A stretch of 18,993 nt of DNA from CAZRRV01 sp964406705 (GCA_964406705.1 CAYOSS010000030.1:1-18993); one strand, 5' to 3'; positions 8,495 through 17,567 are shown, numbered from the stretch's first letter. The notes: generated by a model from the sequence alone, not told the origin. A program made the numbers and translations.

Positions 8495-9196
8495 CTACGC
8501 CCAGCGCCGCGACTCGAGAGTCCTGCCCGTGAGGAACAGAAATATCGCCGCGACGCTTACAAAGAAAGCTATATCCGCGTAGTTGATGACCCCCTGCAGG
8601 AACGAGGTGAATCTCCCGGAAAAGGAGATCCACTCCGCCGCCACGCTTACGGCGGTTATGTTCACCACCGAGGCGATGTAGTCGGTCATCATTAGGAACA
8701 CCGAGACCCCCACGGTGCATATCGCCGCCATAACCTGGCTTTCGGTGAGCGAGGAGATGAATATCCCTATAGCTATCAGCGCGGAGACGAGCAAGAGCGT
8801 CCCGAGCAGCGAGGAGAAGTACGCCGCCCAGTCCGCCGCGACGTAGCTGGACAGTATCAGCTGGAAGACGAACACAATCACCGTCGCGAGGGCGAACACG
8901 CTGAGCGCTGCCAAGAACTTGCCCATCACCACCGAGAAAAGCTTCACCGGCGCGGTGAGCCAAACTTGGTCGGTCTTCTGCCGGCGCTCCTCGCTGAACA
9001 GCCGCATAGTGAGTATGGCGGCGAGCAGCATTGTCACCATATAAAGGCTCGAGAAGATGTAGGAGATCTCGCTCACCCCGTAGCCGAACATCTCTATAAA
9101 GGCAAGCCCCGCCATCAGCGCGTATATCACGAGCACTATGTAGGCTATCGGCGAGGTGAAGTAGTTCCTCATCTCGCGCTTATAAACAGCGCCCAT
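8495..9196 (-). CDS. ABC-2 type permease, GldF-like
   Basis: The membrane subunit of the ABC exporter is encoded here. The 233-residue protein has about six hydrophobic helices, at approximately residues 15-34, 46-66, 98-118, 130-150, 158-180 and 207-226. The N-terminus MGAVYKREMRNYFTSPIAYI and the cytoplasmic loop RLFSEERRQKTDQVWLTAPV (about 65-84) are typical of the GldF/NosY-like ABC-2 family. Its ATG lies 2 bp after the ATPase stop, and it is followed by gldG. The partner ATPase is certainly the upstream gene. The exported substrate cannot be told from sequence. Confidence 0.92.
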   Translation of the reverse strand: MGAVYKREMRNYFTSPIAYIVLVIYALMAGLAFIEMFGYGVSEISYIFSSLYMVTMLLAAILTMRLFSEERRQKTDQVWLTAPVKLFSVVMGKFLAALSVFALATVIVFVFQLILSSYVAADWAAYFSSLLGTLLLVSALIAIGIFISSLTESQVMAAICTVGVSVFLMMTDYIASVVNITAVSVAAEWISFSGRFTSFLQGVINYADIAFFVSVAAIFLFLTGRTLESRRWA

Positions 9197-9198
9197 TG

Positions 9199-10173
9199 TT
9201 ATGCCTCCTTTTTGCCGGAACGCCGCTCCCCCCGCGCGGGGGCGGGCCCCTCCGTCAGGCGGAGGAAGATTTCCTCCAACGAGAGCTCGCTGGATTTTAA
9301 TGAGAGCAGCGGCCAGTTGCGCTCGGACAGCCGGGAGAAGAGCGCCTCGCGTATATCGGCGTCGCCCTCGGCCTCGATGGAGTAATCCGTCGCGCCCGGC
9401 TCCCCGTGGCCGGTTACGCTCACCCTCGCGACGCCCGGGACCCCGGCTATCAGGGCGACTACCTCCCGCTCCGGGCCTTTCACCCTCGCGGAGACGGTCC
9501 TGTCCCCCGAGAGCCGGCGGGAGAGGCTGTCCGGCGTGCCGTCCGCCACTATCTCGCCCGCGTTGATGACCACGACCCGCTCGCAGACCGCCTGCACCTC
9601 CGAGAGTATGTGGGAGCTGAGTATCACGGTGTGGTTCCGCCCCAGCCGGGATATGAGGTTGCGGATCTCGATTATCTGCTTGGGGTCGAGGCCCACCGTA
9701 GGCTCGTCCAGTATCAGCACTTCGGGGTTGCCCACAAGCGCCTGGGCTATCCCGACCCTCTGGCGGTAGCCCTTGGAGAGGTGCTTTATCACCCGGGAGT
9801 AGACGCTCTCCACCCCTACGAGCCGGCAGATCTCCTTGATGTGCGGGCTCCTCGCGAGGCGGACCTTCTTTAGGTCGTAGACGAAGTTTAAGTACTCCGC
9901 GACGGTCATATCGAGGTAGAGCGGGGGCTGCTCGGGGAGGTAGCCCACGCGCCGCTTTGCCTCGTCCGGGTTTTCCAGGATATCGAAGCCGTCCACGCTC
10001 ACGAAGCCCGATGTCGCGGAGATGTAGCCCGTTAAGATGTTCATAGTGGTGGATTTGCCCGCGCCGTTCGGGCCCAGGAAGCCTAATATCTCGTTTTTGC
10101 CCACGCTGAAGCTCACCCCGGAGAGGGCGGTCTGCGAGGCGTAACGCTTGGTTAAGTCCTTTACCTCAATCAT
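9199..10173 (-). CDS. ABC transporter ATP-binding protein, GldA-like
   Basis: This cytoplasmic ATPase powers the ABC-2 permease encoded next. Walker A GPNGAGKST is at residues 34-42, the Q-loop glutamine at 82 (LPEQ), the signature LSKGY at about 132-136, Walker B LILDEP at 152-157 and the switch histidine in SSHILSE (188). The C-terminal 100 residues form the accessory domain common in GldA/CcmA-like ATPases that serve GldF/GldG. All catalytic motifs are intact. The gene begins 15 bp after the solute-binding lipoprotein gene and ends 2 bp before the permease gene, so the five genes from 11031 to 3767 look like one operon. Start ATG; length (324) is normal. Confidence 0.95.
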   Translation of the reverse strand: MIEVKDLTKRYASQTALSGVSFSVGKNEILGFLGPNGAGKSTTMNILTGYISATSGFVSVDGFDILENPDEAKRRVGYLPEQPPLYLDMTVAEYLNFVYDLKKVRLARSPHIKEICRLVGVESVYSRVIKHLSKGYRQRVGIAQALVGNPEVLILDEPTVGLDPKQIIEIRNLISRLGRNHTVILSSHILSEVQAVCERVVVINAGEIVADGTPDSLSRRLSGDRTVSARVKGPEREVVALIAGVPGVARVSVTGHGEPGATDYSIEAEGDADIREALFSRLSERNWPLLSLKSSELSLEEIFLRLTEGPAPARGERRSGKKEA

Positions 10174-10188
10174 TTGCCCCTCTCCCGT

Positions 10189-11031
10189 CTACGGCTGGCG
10201 GTCAATGCACTTGTCCATAAGCTCGTCCTGATCTTTCTCGCTCATACCCGAGAGAATCTCGTCCACCGCGTCGGCGTAGGGAGAGCCGGCGGGCATCGCC
10301 ACCGACAGGTAGGAGGCCTCCTCGTCAACGTCGAAGCCAGTCTCGTTGTTGTTAAGGTTTATAAAGGTGAAGCCCTTGTACTTCTCGCAGTTGGCCCTCG
10401 CCACGGGGAACTCCGCGATGTAGGCGTCTATCTCCCCGTTTTTGAGGGCGGCGATCATCCCGTCGTAGTCGGAGTAGAGCGCCTCGTCCTTGATGTCGGG
10501 GATCTGCCCGACCAAGATCTCGTGGGGGGTGCCGCTCTGAGCCGCCACCACCGCGTCCCGGAAGTCGTTTATGCTCTCCGCGTCGGCGTAGTCCCCGTCC
10601 TCGCGCACCACAAGGGTGATGTCCGAGTGGTAGTACGGCGCGGAGAAGACCACGTTCTCCCCGGCGTCGTAGGGGTTCATTCCCGCTATCACGAGGTCTA
10701 CTTTCCCCTCGGCGAGGGCGGGGATAAGCTCCTCCCAGCGGAGTTTCACCACCTGCAGGCGGCGGTCCAACTTGTCCGCTATCTTTTGCGCTATTTTGGT
10801 GTCGTACCCGTTGGCGAACCTCGCCGAGCCCTTTATTTCCACCCCGCCGAACCCGTCGTCGTAGCTCTCCCAGTTAAACGGGACATAGGCGCACTCCATC
10901 CCCACCGTGAGGACTTCCCGGGTGTCGGGCGCCGGCTCCTCCGATTTCCCGCAGGAGCAGAGCACTGTCAGCATAAGGGCGAGCGCCGCCGCCGCAAGCC
11001 TTCCGGCGGCACCGCGCAACGATTTCTTCAT
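10189..11031 (-). CDS. Amino-acid-type solute-binding lipoprotein (SBP family 3)
   Basis: A periplasmic-binding-protein-like receptor, expected to be anchored to the outer face of the membrane and to bind a small polar ligand such as an amino acid. From ATG at 11031 there is a short basic start (MKKSLRGAAGR), a hydrophobic core and a lipobox-like LCSC whose cysteine (about residue 27) would be lipidated; Cys at the -2 position is slightly unusual. The mature part contains LTVGMECAYVPFNW, KVDLVIAGMNPYDAG and AAQSGTPHEI, typical of family 3. A GTG 12 bp upstream is also in frame, but AGGAG lies four bases before the ATG, so I prefer the ATG. No amino-acid ABC permease or ATPase of its own is nearby; instead it heads the Gld-like operon. 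Its start and SD lie in the last unit of a 45-bp repeat. Confidence 0.88.
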   Translation of the reverse strand: MKKSLRGAAGRLAAAALALMLTVLCSCGKSEEPAPDTREVLTVGMECAYVPFNWESYDDGFGGVEIKGSARFANGYDTKIAQKIADKLDRRLQVVKLRWEELIPALAEGKVDLVIAGMNPYDAGENVVFSAPYYHSDITLVVREDGDYADAESINDFRDAVVAAQSGTPHEILVGQIPDIKDEALYSDYDGMIAALKNGEIDAYIAEFPVARANCEKYKGFTFINLNNNETGFDVDEEASYLSVAMPAGSPYADAVDEILSGMSEKDQDELMDKCIDRQP

Positions 11032-11206
11032 ATTACTCCTCACCGCCCGTAATGGTAATCCTCAAGGCACATCTTATACTGCTCCGCGTCGTCCGCTATG
11101 ATAATCGCCAAATCCCGCCTCATACCGCGTCCCGCCGCCTGATACGGCAATCTCTAAGTCCCGTCCCCCGCTATCCGCTATGGCAATCGCCGAGCCCGGT
11201 CTCATA

Positions 11207-12997
<1,791 letters not shown>

Positions 12998-13020
12998 GGC
13001 TATTCCTCCCGTTATGCTGT

Positions 13021-13999
13021 ATTTATCTTGCCAGTGACGCGCCGCCTTTAGCGCCGTATTGCCGCTGCCGCCACAGTTCCGCCGGTAATGTGCAGCCGAG
13101 CCCGCGCGGCCGGTGGTGTATTGCCGTCACTGCGCGGCCGGTGACGCGCAGTTGCGCCCGGCGGGGTAGTCCCGTTTCTCGCACCGTATTGCCGCTCCCG
13201 CGCTGTATTGCCGCTGCCGTTGCCGTGCGACCGTAGACACGCTGCCGTGCCCCCGGGGTCGGTCCCGGCTTGCCCGAGCGGTGCCCCCGGTCGGGCGGGC
13301 GTGCGGGGTTGAGTCCGGCGGAACGGTCCGGCTATTCCGGCAGCGCCCGGGGGTGCTTCCCTGATGCGGAACGCCACAACACCGTTGAGCGGTTAGCTAT
13401 CCGAGCAGCGCCCGGGATGCTTCCCTGATATGGGGCGCTGCCGTGCCCCCGGGGTGTGGCGGTCCCGCTTAGGCGAGTGCTCGGAGAGCTTCCCTGATAC
13501 GGGGTGCTGCCGTACCCGGCGGTGTAGCCCCGTTTCTCGCACCGTATCGCCGCTCCCGCGCCGTATCGCCGCTGCCGCCGCAGTTTCGCCGGTGATGTGC
13601 GGTCGGCGGTGTGCCGCCGTGCCCGGGGTGGGGCAGCCTGGCTTACCAGAGAGCGCCCGGAGCGCTTCCGGGATATGGAACGCTGCCGTGCCCCCGGGGT
13701 CGGTCCCGGCTTGCCCGAGCGGTGCCCCCGGTCGGGCGGGTGCGCCGGGTTGAGCCCGGCGGAACGGTCCGGCAATTCCGGCAGCGCCCGGGGGTGCTTC
13801 CCTGATACGGGGCGCTGCCGTACCCGGCGGTGTAGTCCCGTTTCTCGCACCGTATCGCCGCTCCCGCGCCGTATCGCCGCTGCCGCTGCCGTGCGACCGT
13901 AGACGCGCTGCCGCCCCCGGAGGAGGGCAGCCCGCTTTACCAGAGAGCGCCCGGGGTGCTTCCCTGATGCGGAACGCCACAACACCGTTGAGCGGTTAG
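13021..13999. repeat. 1-kb noncoding repeat array between hisS and aspS
   Basis: Degenerate units fill the interval. Recurrent blocks include CGCACCGTATCGCCGCTCCC, GGGGTGCTTCCCTGATGCGG and GCTGCCGTGCCCCCGGGGTC. A block of roughly 120 bp starting near 13241 recurs near 13682 (offset 441). Another, near 13352-13399, recurs at 13955-14002 (offset 603); this second copy includes the hisS stop codon. Long open frames run through on both strands but have arginine/alanine/proline-rich repeat composition and no gene-like starts. No terminator with a T-run was seen after hisS. Confidence 0.8.
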
Positions 14000-15259
14000 C
14001 TACCCGAGCAGCCCTCGGAGCGCCTCACCTATGCCGTCAAGGGCGGCGGGGGTCTCCTCGCCCGTGCGCATATTCTTAACGGAGCACGCCCCACGCGTTA
14101 GCTCGTCGTCGCCTATCACCGCGGTGAAGCGCGCCCCCCGCTTATCCGCGTATTTCATCTGGGCCTTAAGTCCCCTCCCGGATATATCCCCCGTGACGGA
14201 GAACCCCTCGGCGCGGAGCCGCTCGCAGAGGTCTGCGGCGTAAAGCCTCGCCCCGTCCCCCGCCGTGACTACGCATATATCGGGGACGGGCTCTCCGGGG
14301 AACTCCGCCCCGGCGGCCGTCATCGCCATTATGGCCCGCTCCAGCCCCATCGCGAAGCCGAGAGCGGGGGTAGGGGGGCCTCCCATTTTCTCCACAAGCC
14401 CGTCGTAGCGTCCTCCGCCCAACACGGTGGAGCCCCCGTCCGCCGGGACGAACTCGAACACGGTGCGAGTGTAGTAATCCAGCCCCCGCACTATGCCGGG
14501 GTTGACGGCAAACTCCGCCCCCGCCGCCGCGAGGTACTCTTTAACCTTGCCGAAGTGCGCCGCGCAATCGCCGCAGAGGTAGTCCAGCATTTTGGGCGCC
14601 CCCGCCGCGACCGCCCCGCATTCGGGCGATTTGCAGTCGAATATCCTCATCGGGTTGCGCTCCAAGCGGCTCCGGCAGGTCTCGCAGAGCCGCTCCCGCC
14701 GCTCGCCGAAGTACGAGCGGAGCGCCTCGCTGTATTTCGCCCGGCAGACGGGGCAGCCTATCGAGTTGATTTCCAGCCTGTAGCCGCCAAGCCCCAATTT
14801 GCGCAGGATCGCCCTCGCGAGGAGGATAACCTCCGCGTCCGCCATAGGGTCGCCCGCGCCGAAGCACTCCACCCCGAACTGGTGGAACTCGCGCAGCCTG
14901 CCCGCCTGGGGCTTCTCGTAGCGGTAGCAGGAGCCTATGTAGCAGGTTTTGAGCGGCAGCGCGCTGTAAATCTCCCCGCGCTCCACTACGGCGCGGACCA
15001 CCCCCGCCGTCAACTCGGGGCGCAGCGTCACCGAGCGCCCGCCCCTGTCGGCGAAGGTGTACATCTCCTTCTGGACGACGTCCGTCGTGTCGCCTATCCC
15101 GCGGTCGAACACCTCGGTATGCTCGAACACCGGGGTGCGGATCTCCCCGTAGCCGTAGAGAGCGGCCGTACCGAGCGCGGTTTTTTCCGCAAACTGCCAT
15201 TTTGCCGCGTCGCGCGGGAGGACGTCGTTGGTCCCCCGGGGCGCCTTGTTTTGCTCCAT
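14000..15259 (-). CDS. hisS: Histidyl-tRNA synthetase
   Basis: HisRS charges tRNA-His with histidine. Counting from ATG at 15259 (419 residues), RGTNDVLP lies at residues 8-15, motif 2 YRYEKPQAGRLREFHQ at about 112-127, the HisA motif RGLDYYTRT at about 258-266, HisB GGGRYDGL at about 282-289, and motif 3 GFAMGLER at about 301-308. An insertion carries cysteines at about 169, 172, 192, 195, 209, 214, 229 and 232; such Cys-rich insertions occur in clostridial-type HisRS and could bind metal (inference). An in-frame GTG three codons upstream is possible, but GGTGAG sits four bases before the ATG. The C-terminal tail shows the expected anticodon-binding domain. The stop codon lies in a sequence repeated 603 bp away in the downstream array. 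Confidence 0.97.
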   Translation of the reverse strand: MEQNKAPRGTNDVLPRDAAKWQFAEKTALGTAALYGYGEIRTPVFEHTEVFDRGIGDTTDVVQKEMYTFADRGGRSVTLRPELTAGVVRAVVERGEIYSALPLKTCYIGSCYRYEKPQAGRLREFHQFGVECFGAGDPMADAEVILLARAILRKLGLGGYRLEINSIGCPVCRAKYSEALRSYFGERRERLCETCRSRLERNPMRIFDCKSPECGAVAAGAPKMLDYLCGDCAAHFGKVKEYLAAAGAEFAVNPGIVRGLDYYTRTVFEFVPADGGSTVLGGGRYDGLVEKMGGPPTPALGFAMGLERAIMAMTAAGAEFPGEPVPDICVVTAGDGARLYAADLCERLRAEGFSVTGDISGRGLKAQMKYADKRGARFTAVIGDDELTRGACSVKNMRTGEETPAALDGIGEALRGLLG

Positions 15260-15264
15260 TTGTC

Positions 15265-15515
15265 TCACCGTCTGTCGTGGGCTATTTGTAAGAGGGCAAA
15301 GCGATCTCCCCGTTGCGGGCTGCTTACGAGCGGGCGGGGCGCGCCCGTCCGTCGCGAGCTATCTATGAGCGGGCGGGGCGCTTCTGTCTGTCGTGGGCTA
15401 TTTGTAAGAGGGCAAAGCGATCCCCCCGTTGTGGGCTGCTTATGAGCGGGCGGGGCGCGCCCGTCCGTCGCGAGCTATCTATGAGCGGGCGGGACGCGCC
15501 CGCCGGGGCGCCGCC
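15265..15515. repeat. 116-bp higher-order tandem repeat between mgsA and hisS
   Basis: Two copies of a 116-bp block (starting at about 15271 and 15387) are each made of three diverged 38-39-bp units. These contain GTGGGCTATTTGTAAGAGGG, GGGCTGCTTACGAGCGGGCG and GCGAGCTATCTATGAGCGGG respectively. The 116-bp copies are nearly identical, whereas the three sub-units are only loosely alike, so the trimer was duplicated more recently than the sub-units. No gene is supported here. The repeat sits directly upstream of hisS and must lie in its leader if hisS is transcribed from mgsA. Confidence 0.85.
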
Positions 15516-15542
15516 GTTTGCTGCGCCGGGGCGCCGACTAAT

Positions 15543-15591
15543 CTCCCTTTATATAAGGGGGAGGATACCGCCCTCTTTATATAAGGAGAAC
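15543..15591. repeat. Pair of AT-rich inverted repeats after mgsA
   Basis: Two similar palindrome-like elements 28 bp apart, CTCCCTTTATATAAGGGGGA and CTCTTTATATAAGGAG, share the core TTTATATAAGG. Each can form a 6-8-bp stem. They stand out as AT-rich in a GC-rich repeat zone and lie just past the mgsA stop. They may act as a transcription end signal or protein-binding site, but there is no T-run, so I leave the function open. Confidence 0.6.
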
Positions 15592-15597
15592 CGGCCG

Positions 15598-16011
15598 CTA
15601 CAGCCCGGAGTTGTTCGCCCGGACTATCTCCCGCCAGTCGAGGTCGCCGCGCTCCAGCCCGTGGATGAGCGCCTCCGCCGTGGCCACGTTGGTCGCGAGC
15701 GGGACGCAGTGCACGTCGCAGAGCTTGAGGAGAACGTCGCCGTCCGGGTCGTTGGGACTGGACTTTAACGGGTCCCGGAAGAAGAGAAGAAGGTCGATTT
15801 CCCCGCAGCTTATCCTGGACGCTATCTGCTGCGTCCCGCCCTGGGCCCCGCTCAGGAACTGGCGGATGCCAAGCCCGGTCGCTTCCGTGACAAGCCTGCC
15901 CGTGGTGCTCGTGGCGAGCAGGTTGTGGCGGGCTAATATGTTGCGGTACGCGATGCAGAACTGGATCATCAGCTCCTTTTTGGAATCGTGTGCGATAAGC
16001 GCGATGTTCAT
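15598..16011 (-). CDS. mgsA: Methylglyoxal synthase-like protein with altered active site
   Basis: Methylglyoxal synthase converts dihydroxyacetone phosphate to methylglyoxal and phosphate. The 137-residue protein matches the B. subtilis enzyme in length and in blocks such as MNIALIAHD, FFRDPL, LCDVHCVPLATNVATAE. His8 and Asp9 (E. coli His19, Asp20), Asp80 (Asp91) and Asp90 (Asp101) are present. However, the catalytic aspartate of GGDQQ (E. coli Asp71) is threonine (GGTQQ, residue 60), the E. coli His98 position is Asn87, and Gly of ATGTTG is Ser35. Activity is therefore doubtful; it may bind phosphate or a related ligand instead. The start is ATG at 16011, with GGGAGG nine bases upstream; an earlier in-frame start at 16035 would place that SD inside the gene. 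It lies downstream of minD, a known clostridial association. Confidence 0.88.
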   Translation of the reverse strand: MNIALIAHDSKKELMIQFCIAYRNILARHNLLATSTTGRLVTEATGLGIRQFLSGAQGGTQQIASRISCGEIDLLLFFRDPLKSSPNDPDGDVLLKLCDVHCVPLATNVATAEALIHGLERGDLDWREIVRANNSGL

Positions 16012-16104
16012 AACGGCATTCCTCCCAAAGTTCAAGATTACTCCGGCTGGCGCCCGGGGACGCCGCGGGGTGATTATATCTACGCGGCGACGCGCCGCGG
16101 GGCG

Positions 16105-16308
16105 CTACTTTAGGCCCATCTGCTTCTTGAGGGCATTTACCTTCTCCAAAGGCATACTTATGGCTCTTGAAATTTCCTCGGTGGAAACGCCTTCCCTAAG
16201 CAGACCTTCCGCGTCGCTAAGAGCCTGTTCAGCTTTTCCACCCGCGTACGCGTCGTCTAAGCTTGTCTTATATATCCATTCCTGATCGAACAGCGGCTCT
16301 CCAGTCAT
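16105..16308 (-). CDS. Small protein copying the Rpn C-terminal tail (cassette 3, 67 aa)
   Basis: The protein begins MTGEPLFDQEWI and ends PLEKVNALKKQMGLK, both nearly identical to the neighbouring small gene and to the tail of the full-length Rpn nuclease. The middle (YKTSLDDAYAGGKAEQALSD) is different and shorter. It has a predicted helical, helix-turn-helix-like end (GVSTEEISRAISMPLEKVNALKK) and no nuclease residues. It starts exactly 11 bp after the previous cassette's stop, and the SD is poor, so translation may be coupled. Rpn proteins in E. coli are reported to be inhibited by small proteins made from their C-terminus; this gene could encode such a partner, but it could also be a repeat-generated remnant. 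Confidence 0.7.
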   Translation of the reverse strand: MTGEPLFDQEWIYKTSLDDAYAGGKAEQALSDAEGLLREGVSTEEISRAISMPLEKVNALKKQMGLK

Positions 16309-16319
16309 TTCAGCACCCG

Positions 16320-16559
16320 CTATTTTAAGCCCATCTGCTTCTTGAGGGCGTTCACCTCGGCGATGGGCATACCTATTCCCTGTGAGATCAACTCGACGGG
16401 CACTCCCGCTTTCAGTAAACCCCTCGCGTCGTTAACGCCTCGCCTGTCGACGCCGGTTATTTCCCCTTCCTCGAGCGCGCTGGCGCGGATCGCCTCGCTG
16501 CGCTGATTCACGTATGTGTCCAGGATCCATTCCTGATCGAACAGCGGCTCTCCAGTCAT
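16320..16559 (-). CDS. Small protein copying the Rpn C-terminal tail (cassette 2, 79 aa)
   Basis: The protein begins MTGEPLFDQEWILDTYVNQR, shares SEAIRASALEEGE and EVNALKKQMGLK with the tail of full-length Rpn, and diverges in between (ITGVDRRGVNDARGLLKAG). It lacks the PD-(D/E)XK catalytic domain. The start is ATG, 11 bp after the rpn stop and with no strong SD, the same spacing as to the next cassette. Substitutions maintain an open frame and a similar helical pattern, which argues that the copy has been kept for a protein function rather than being fresh noise. Its role is probably as a partner or inhibitor of the nuclease by analogy with known Rpn small proteins; this is inference. Confidence 0.72.
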   Translation of the reverse strand: MTGEPLFDQEWILDTYVNQRSEAIRASALEEGEITGVDRRGVNDARGLLKAGVPVELISQGIGMPIAEVNALKKQMGLK

Positions 16560-16570
16560 TCCCGCACCCG

Positions 16571-16904
16571 CTACTTCAGCCCCATCTGCTTCTTGAGGGC
16601 GTTCACCTCGGAAACGGGCATAGCCAAGAGAGTCGCGATCTCGAGAGGAGAAAACCCGCTTCGCAACATTCGGCGGGCGCTCTCGTTGGCGTGTCTAGTC
16701 TCGCCTTGCAATTCTCCTTTCTCGAGCGCGCTGGCGCGGATCGCCTCGCTGCGCTGATTCACGTATGTGTCCAGGNNNNNNNNNNNNNNNNNNNNNNNNN
16801 NNNNNNNNNNNNNNNNNNNNNNNNNNNNNNNNNNNNNNNNNNNNNNNNNNNNNNNNNNNNNNNNNNNNNNNNNNNATCCATTCCTGATCGAACAGCTCCA
16901 CCAT
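16571..16904 (-). CDS. Possible internal small product of rpn (RpnS-like, about 77 aa)
   Basis: An in-frame ATG at 16904 begins MVELFDQEW, aligned with the MTGEPLFDQEW starts of the two stand-alone small genes. GAGGT lies ten bases upstream (16915-16919). If the gap is closed at zero length the product is 77 residues, close to the 79 and 67 residues of the stand-alone copies. E. coli rpn genes are known to produce such C-terminal small proteins from internal starts, and they inhibit the nuclease. Only the matching start and SD support it here, so it is tentative. Confidence 0.4.
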
Positions 16905-17567
16905 AAGGTCGTTTACCTCGCTTTCGTGCTCGGAAAGATATTTCCGCAATATGTTCCTGTCCTTGCAAATCCTGATTGTGTTCTTCACCGCTTCCAGCGT
17001 CCTGCCGTAGATGCCGATCTGGCTGTCCAGCACCTTGGTGAAGGCGATGTACTCCCCCACGATATCCCCCTCGCGCCCGTCGGATATCACGTGGATTTTG
17101 ACCTCGAGATCGGTCTCCTCCCCGCCGAAAAACTCCTCCGAGAGCGAGATCACGCTCTTATCGACCTGTTTATTGCCGGTGTAGACGACGTACAGCTCCG
17201 GGCGGGGGAGATCGACACGCCGCGTCCCGTAGACGCGGATGTCCCCGTCCTCGATGTATTCCCGGTAGGTCTTGGCGAGGTAGAGGAAGGTCCGGGGAAG
17301 GATGTTCAGCGACCAGGTTGTCTGCGCCTCGACAAGGATGATCAGCCGGTCCTCCACCAAGAAGCCGAGATCGTTGTAGATGCCGTCCACAAGGACGTTC
17401 TCTATGGTGACTATTTCCAGCATATCCTCGGTGACCCCGCTCTCCTCCGGGTGGAGAGCCTGAAAGAGCTGCAGCAGGTACTCTTTATTCCCGAAAAGAT
17501 GAGTAAAGACGCTGTCTTTCACCCCGTGGCGAAGGCGCTCCCTGTACTCCTCGCCGACCCCGTCCAA
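16571..17567 (-). CDS. Rpn-family PD-(D/E)XK nuclease / putative transposase (interrupted by a gap)
   Basis: Rpn-family proteins are PD-(D/E)XK nucleases that promote recA-independent recombination and, in E. coli, defend against phage. From TTG at 17567 the N-terminal block KDSVFTHLFGNKEYLLQLF leads to the catalytic core YNDLGFLVEDRLIILVEAQT, with Asp66, Glu80 and Gln82 (the family's E-x-Q form). The later segment LYVVYTGNKQ is also typical. The C-terminal tail is helical and ends EVNALKKQMGLK. GGAGGT lies seven bases before TTG; a GTG three codons earlier overlaps that SD. The gap at 16776-16875 makes the frame appear broken, but joining its edges directly gives QEWILDTYV in frame, exactly as in the next cassette, for a protein of about 298 residues. 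It follows minD by 37 bp. Confidence 0.87.
16776..16875. other. Assembly gap (100 N) at the Rpn cassette junction
   Basis: The left flank ends ...GTATGTGTCCAGG and the right flank begins ATCCATTCCTGATCGAAC. The same two ends are joined directly, with nothing between, in the next cassette at 16524/16525. The gap therefore sits on a repeat junction; its true size could be zero or a multiple of about 251 bp, hiding further cassettes. Confidence 0.9.

Noticed and set aside
13048..13985. Long minus-strand frames of about 110-217 codons between aspS and hisS
   Set aside because: They overlap in two phases, consist of arginine-rich repeats and have no start signal; treated as repeat artefacts.
16073..16078. 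TATAAT as a dedicated mgsA promoter
   Set aside because: The -10 hexamer is perfect, but nothing like TTGACA lies 16-18 bp upstream and there is no extended -10; kept only as a weak possibility.
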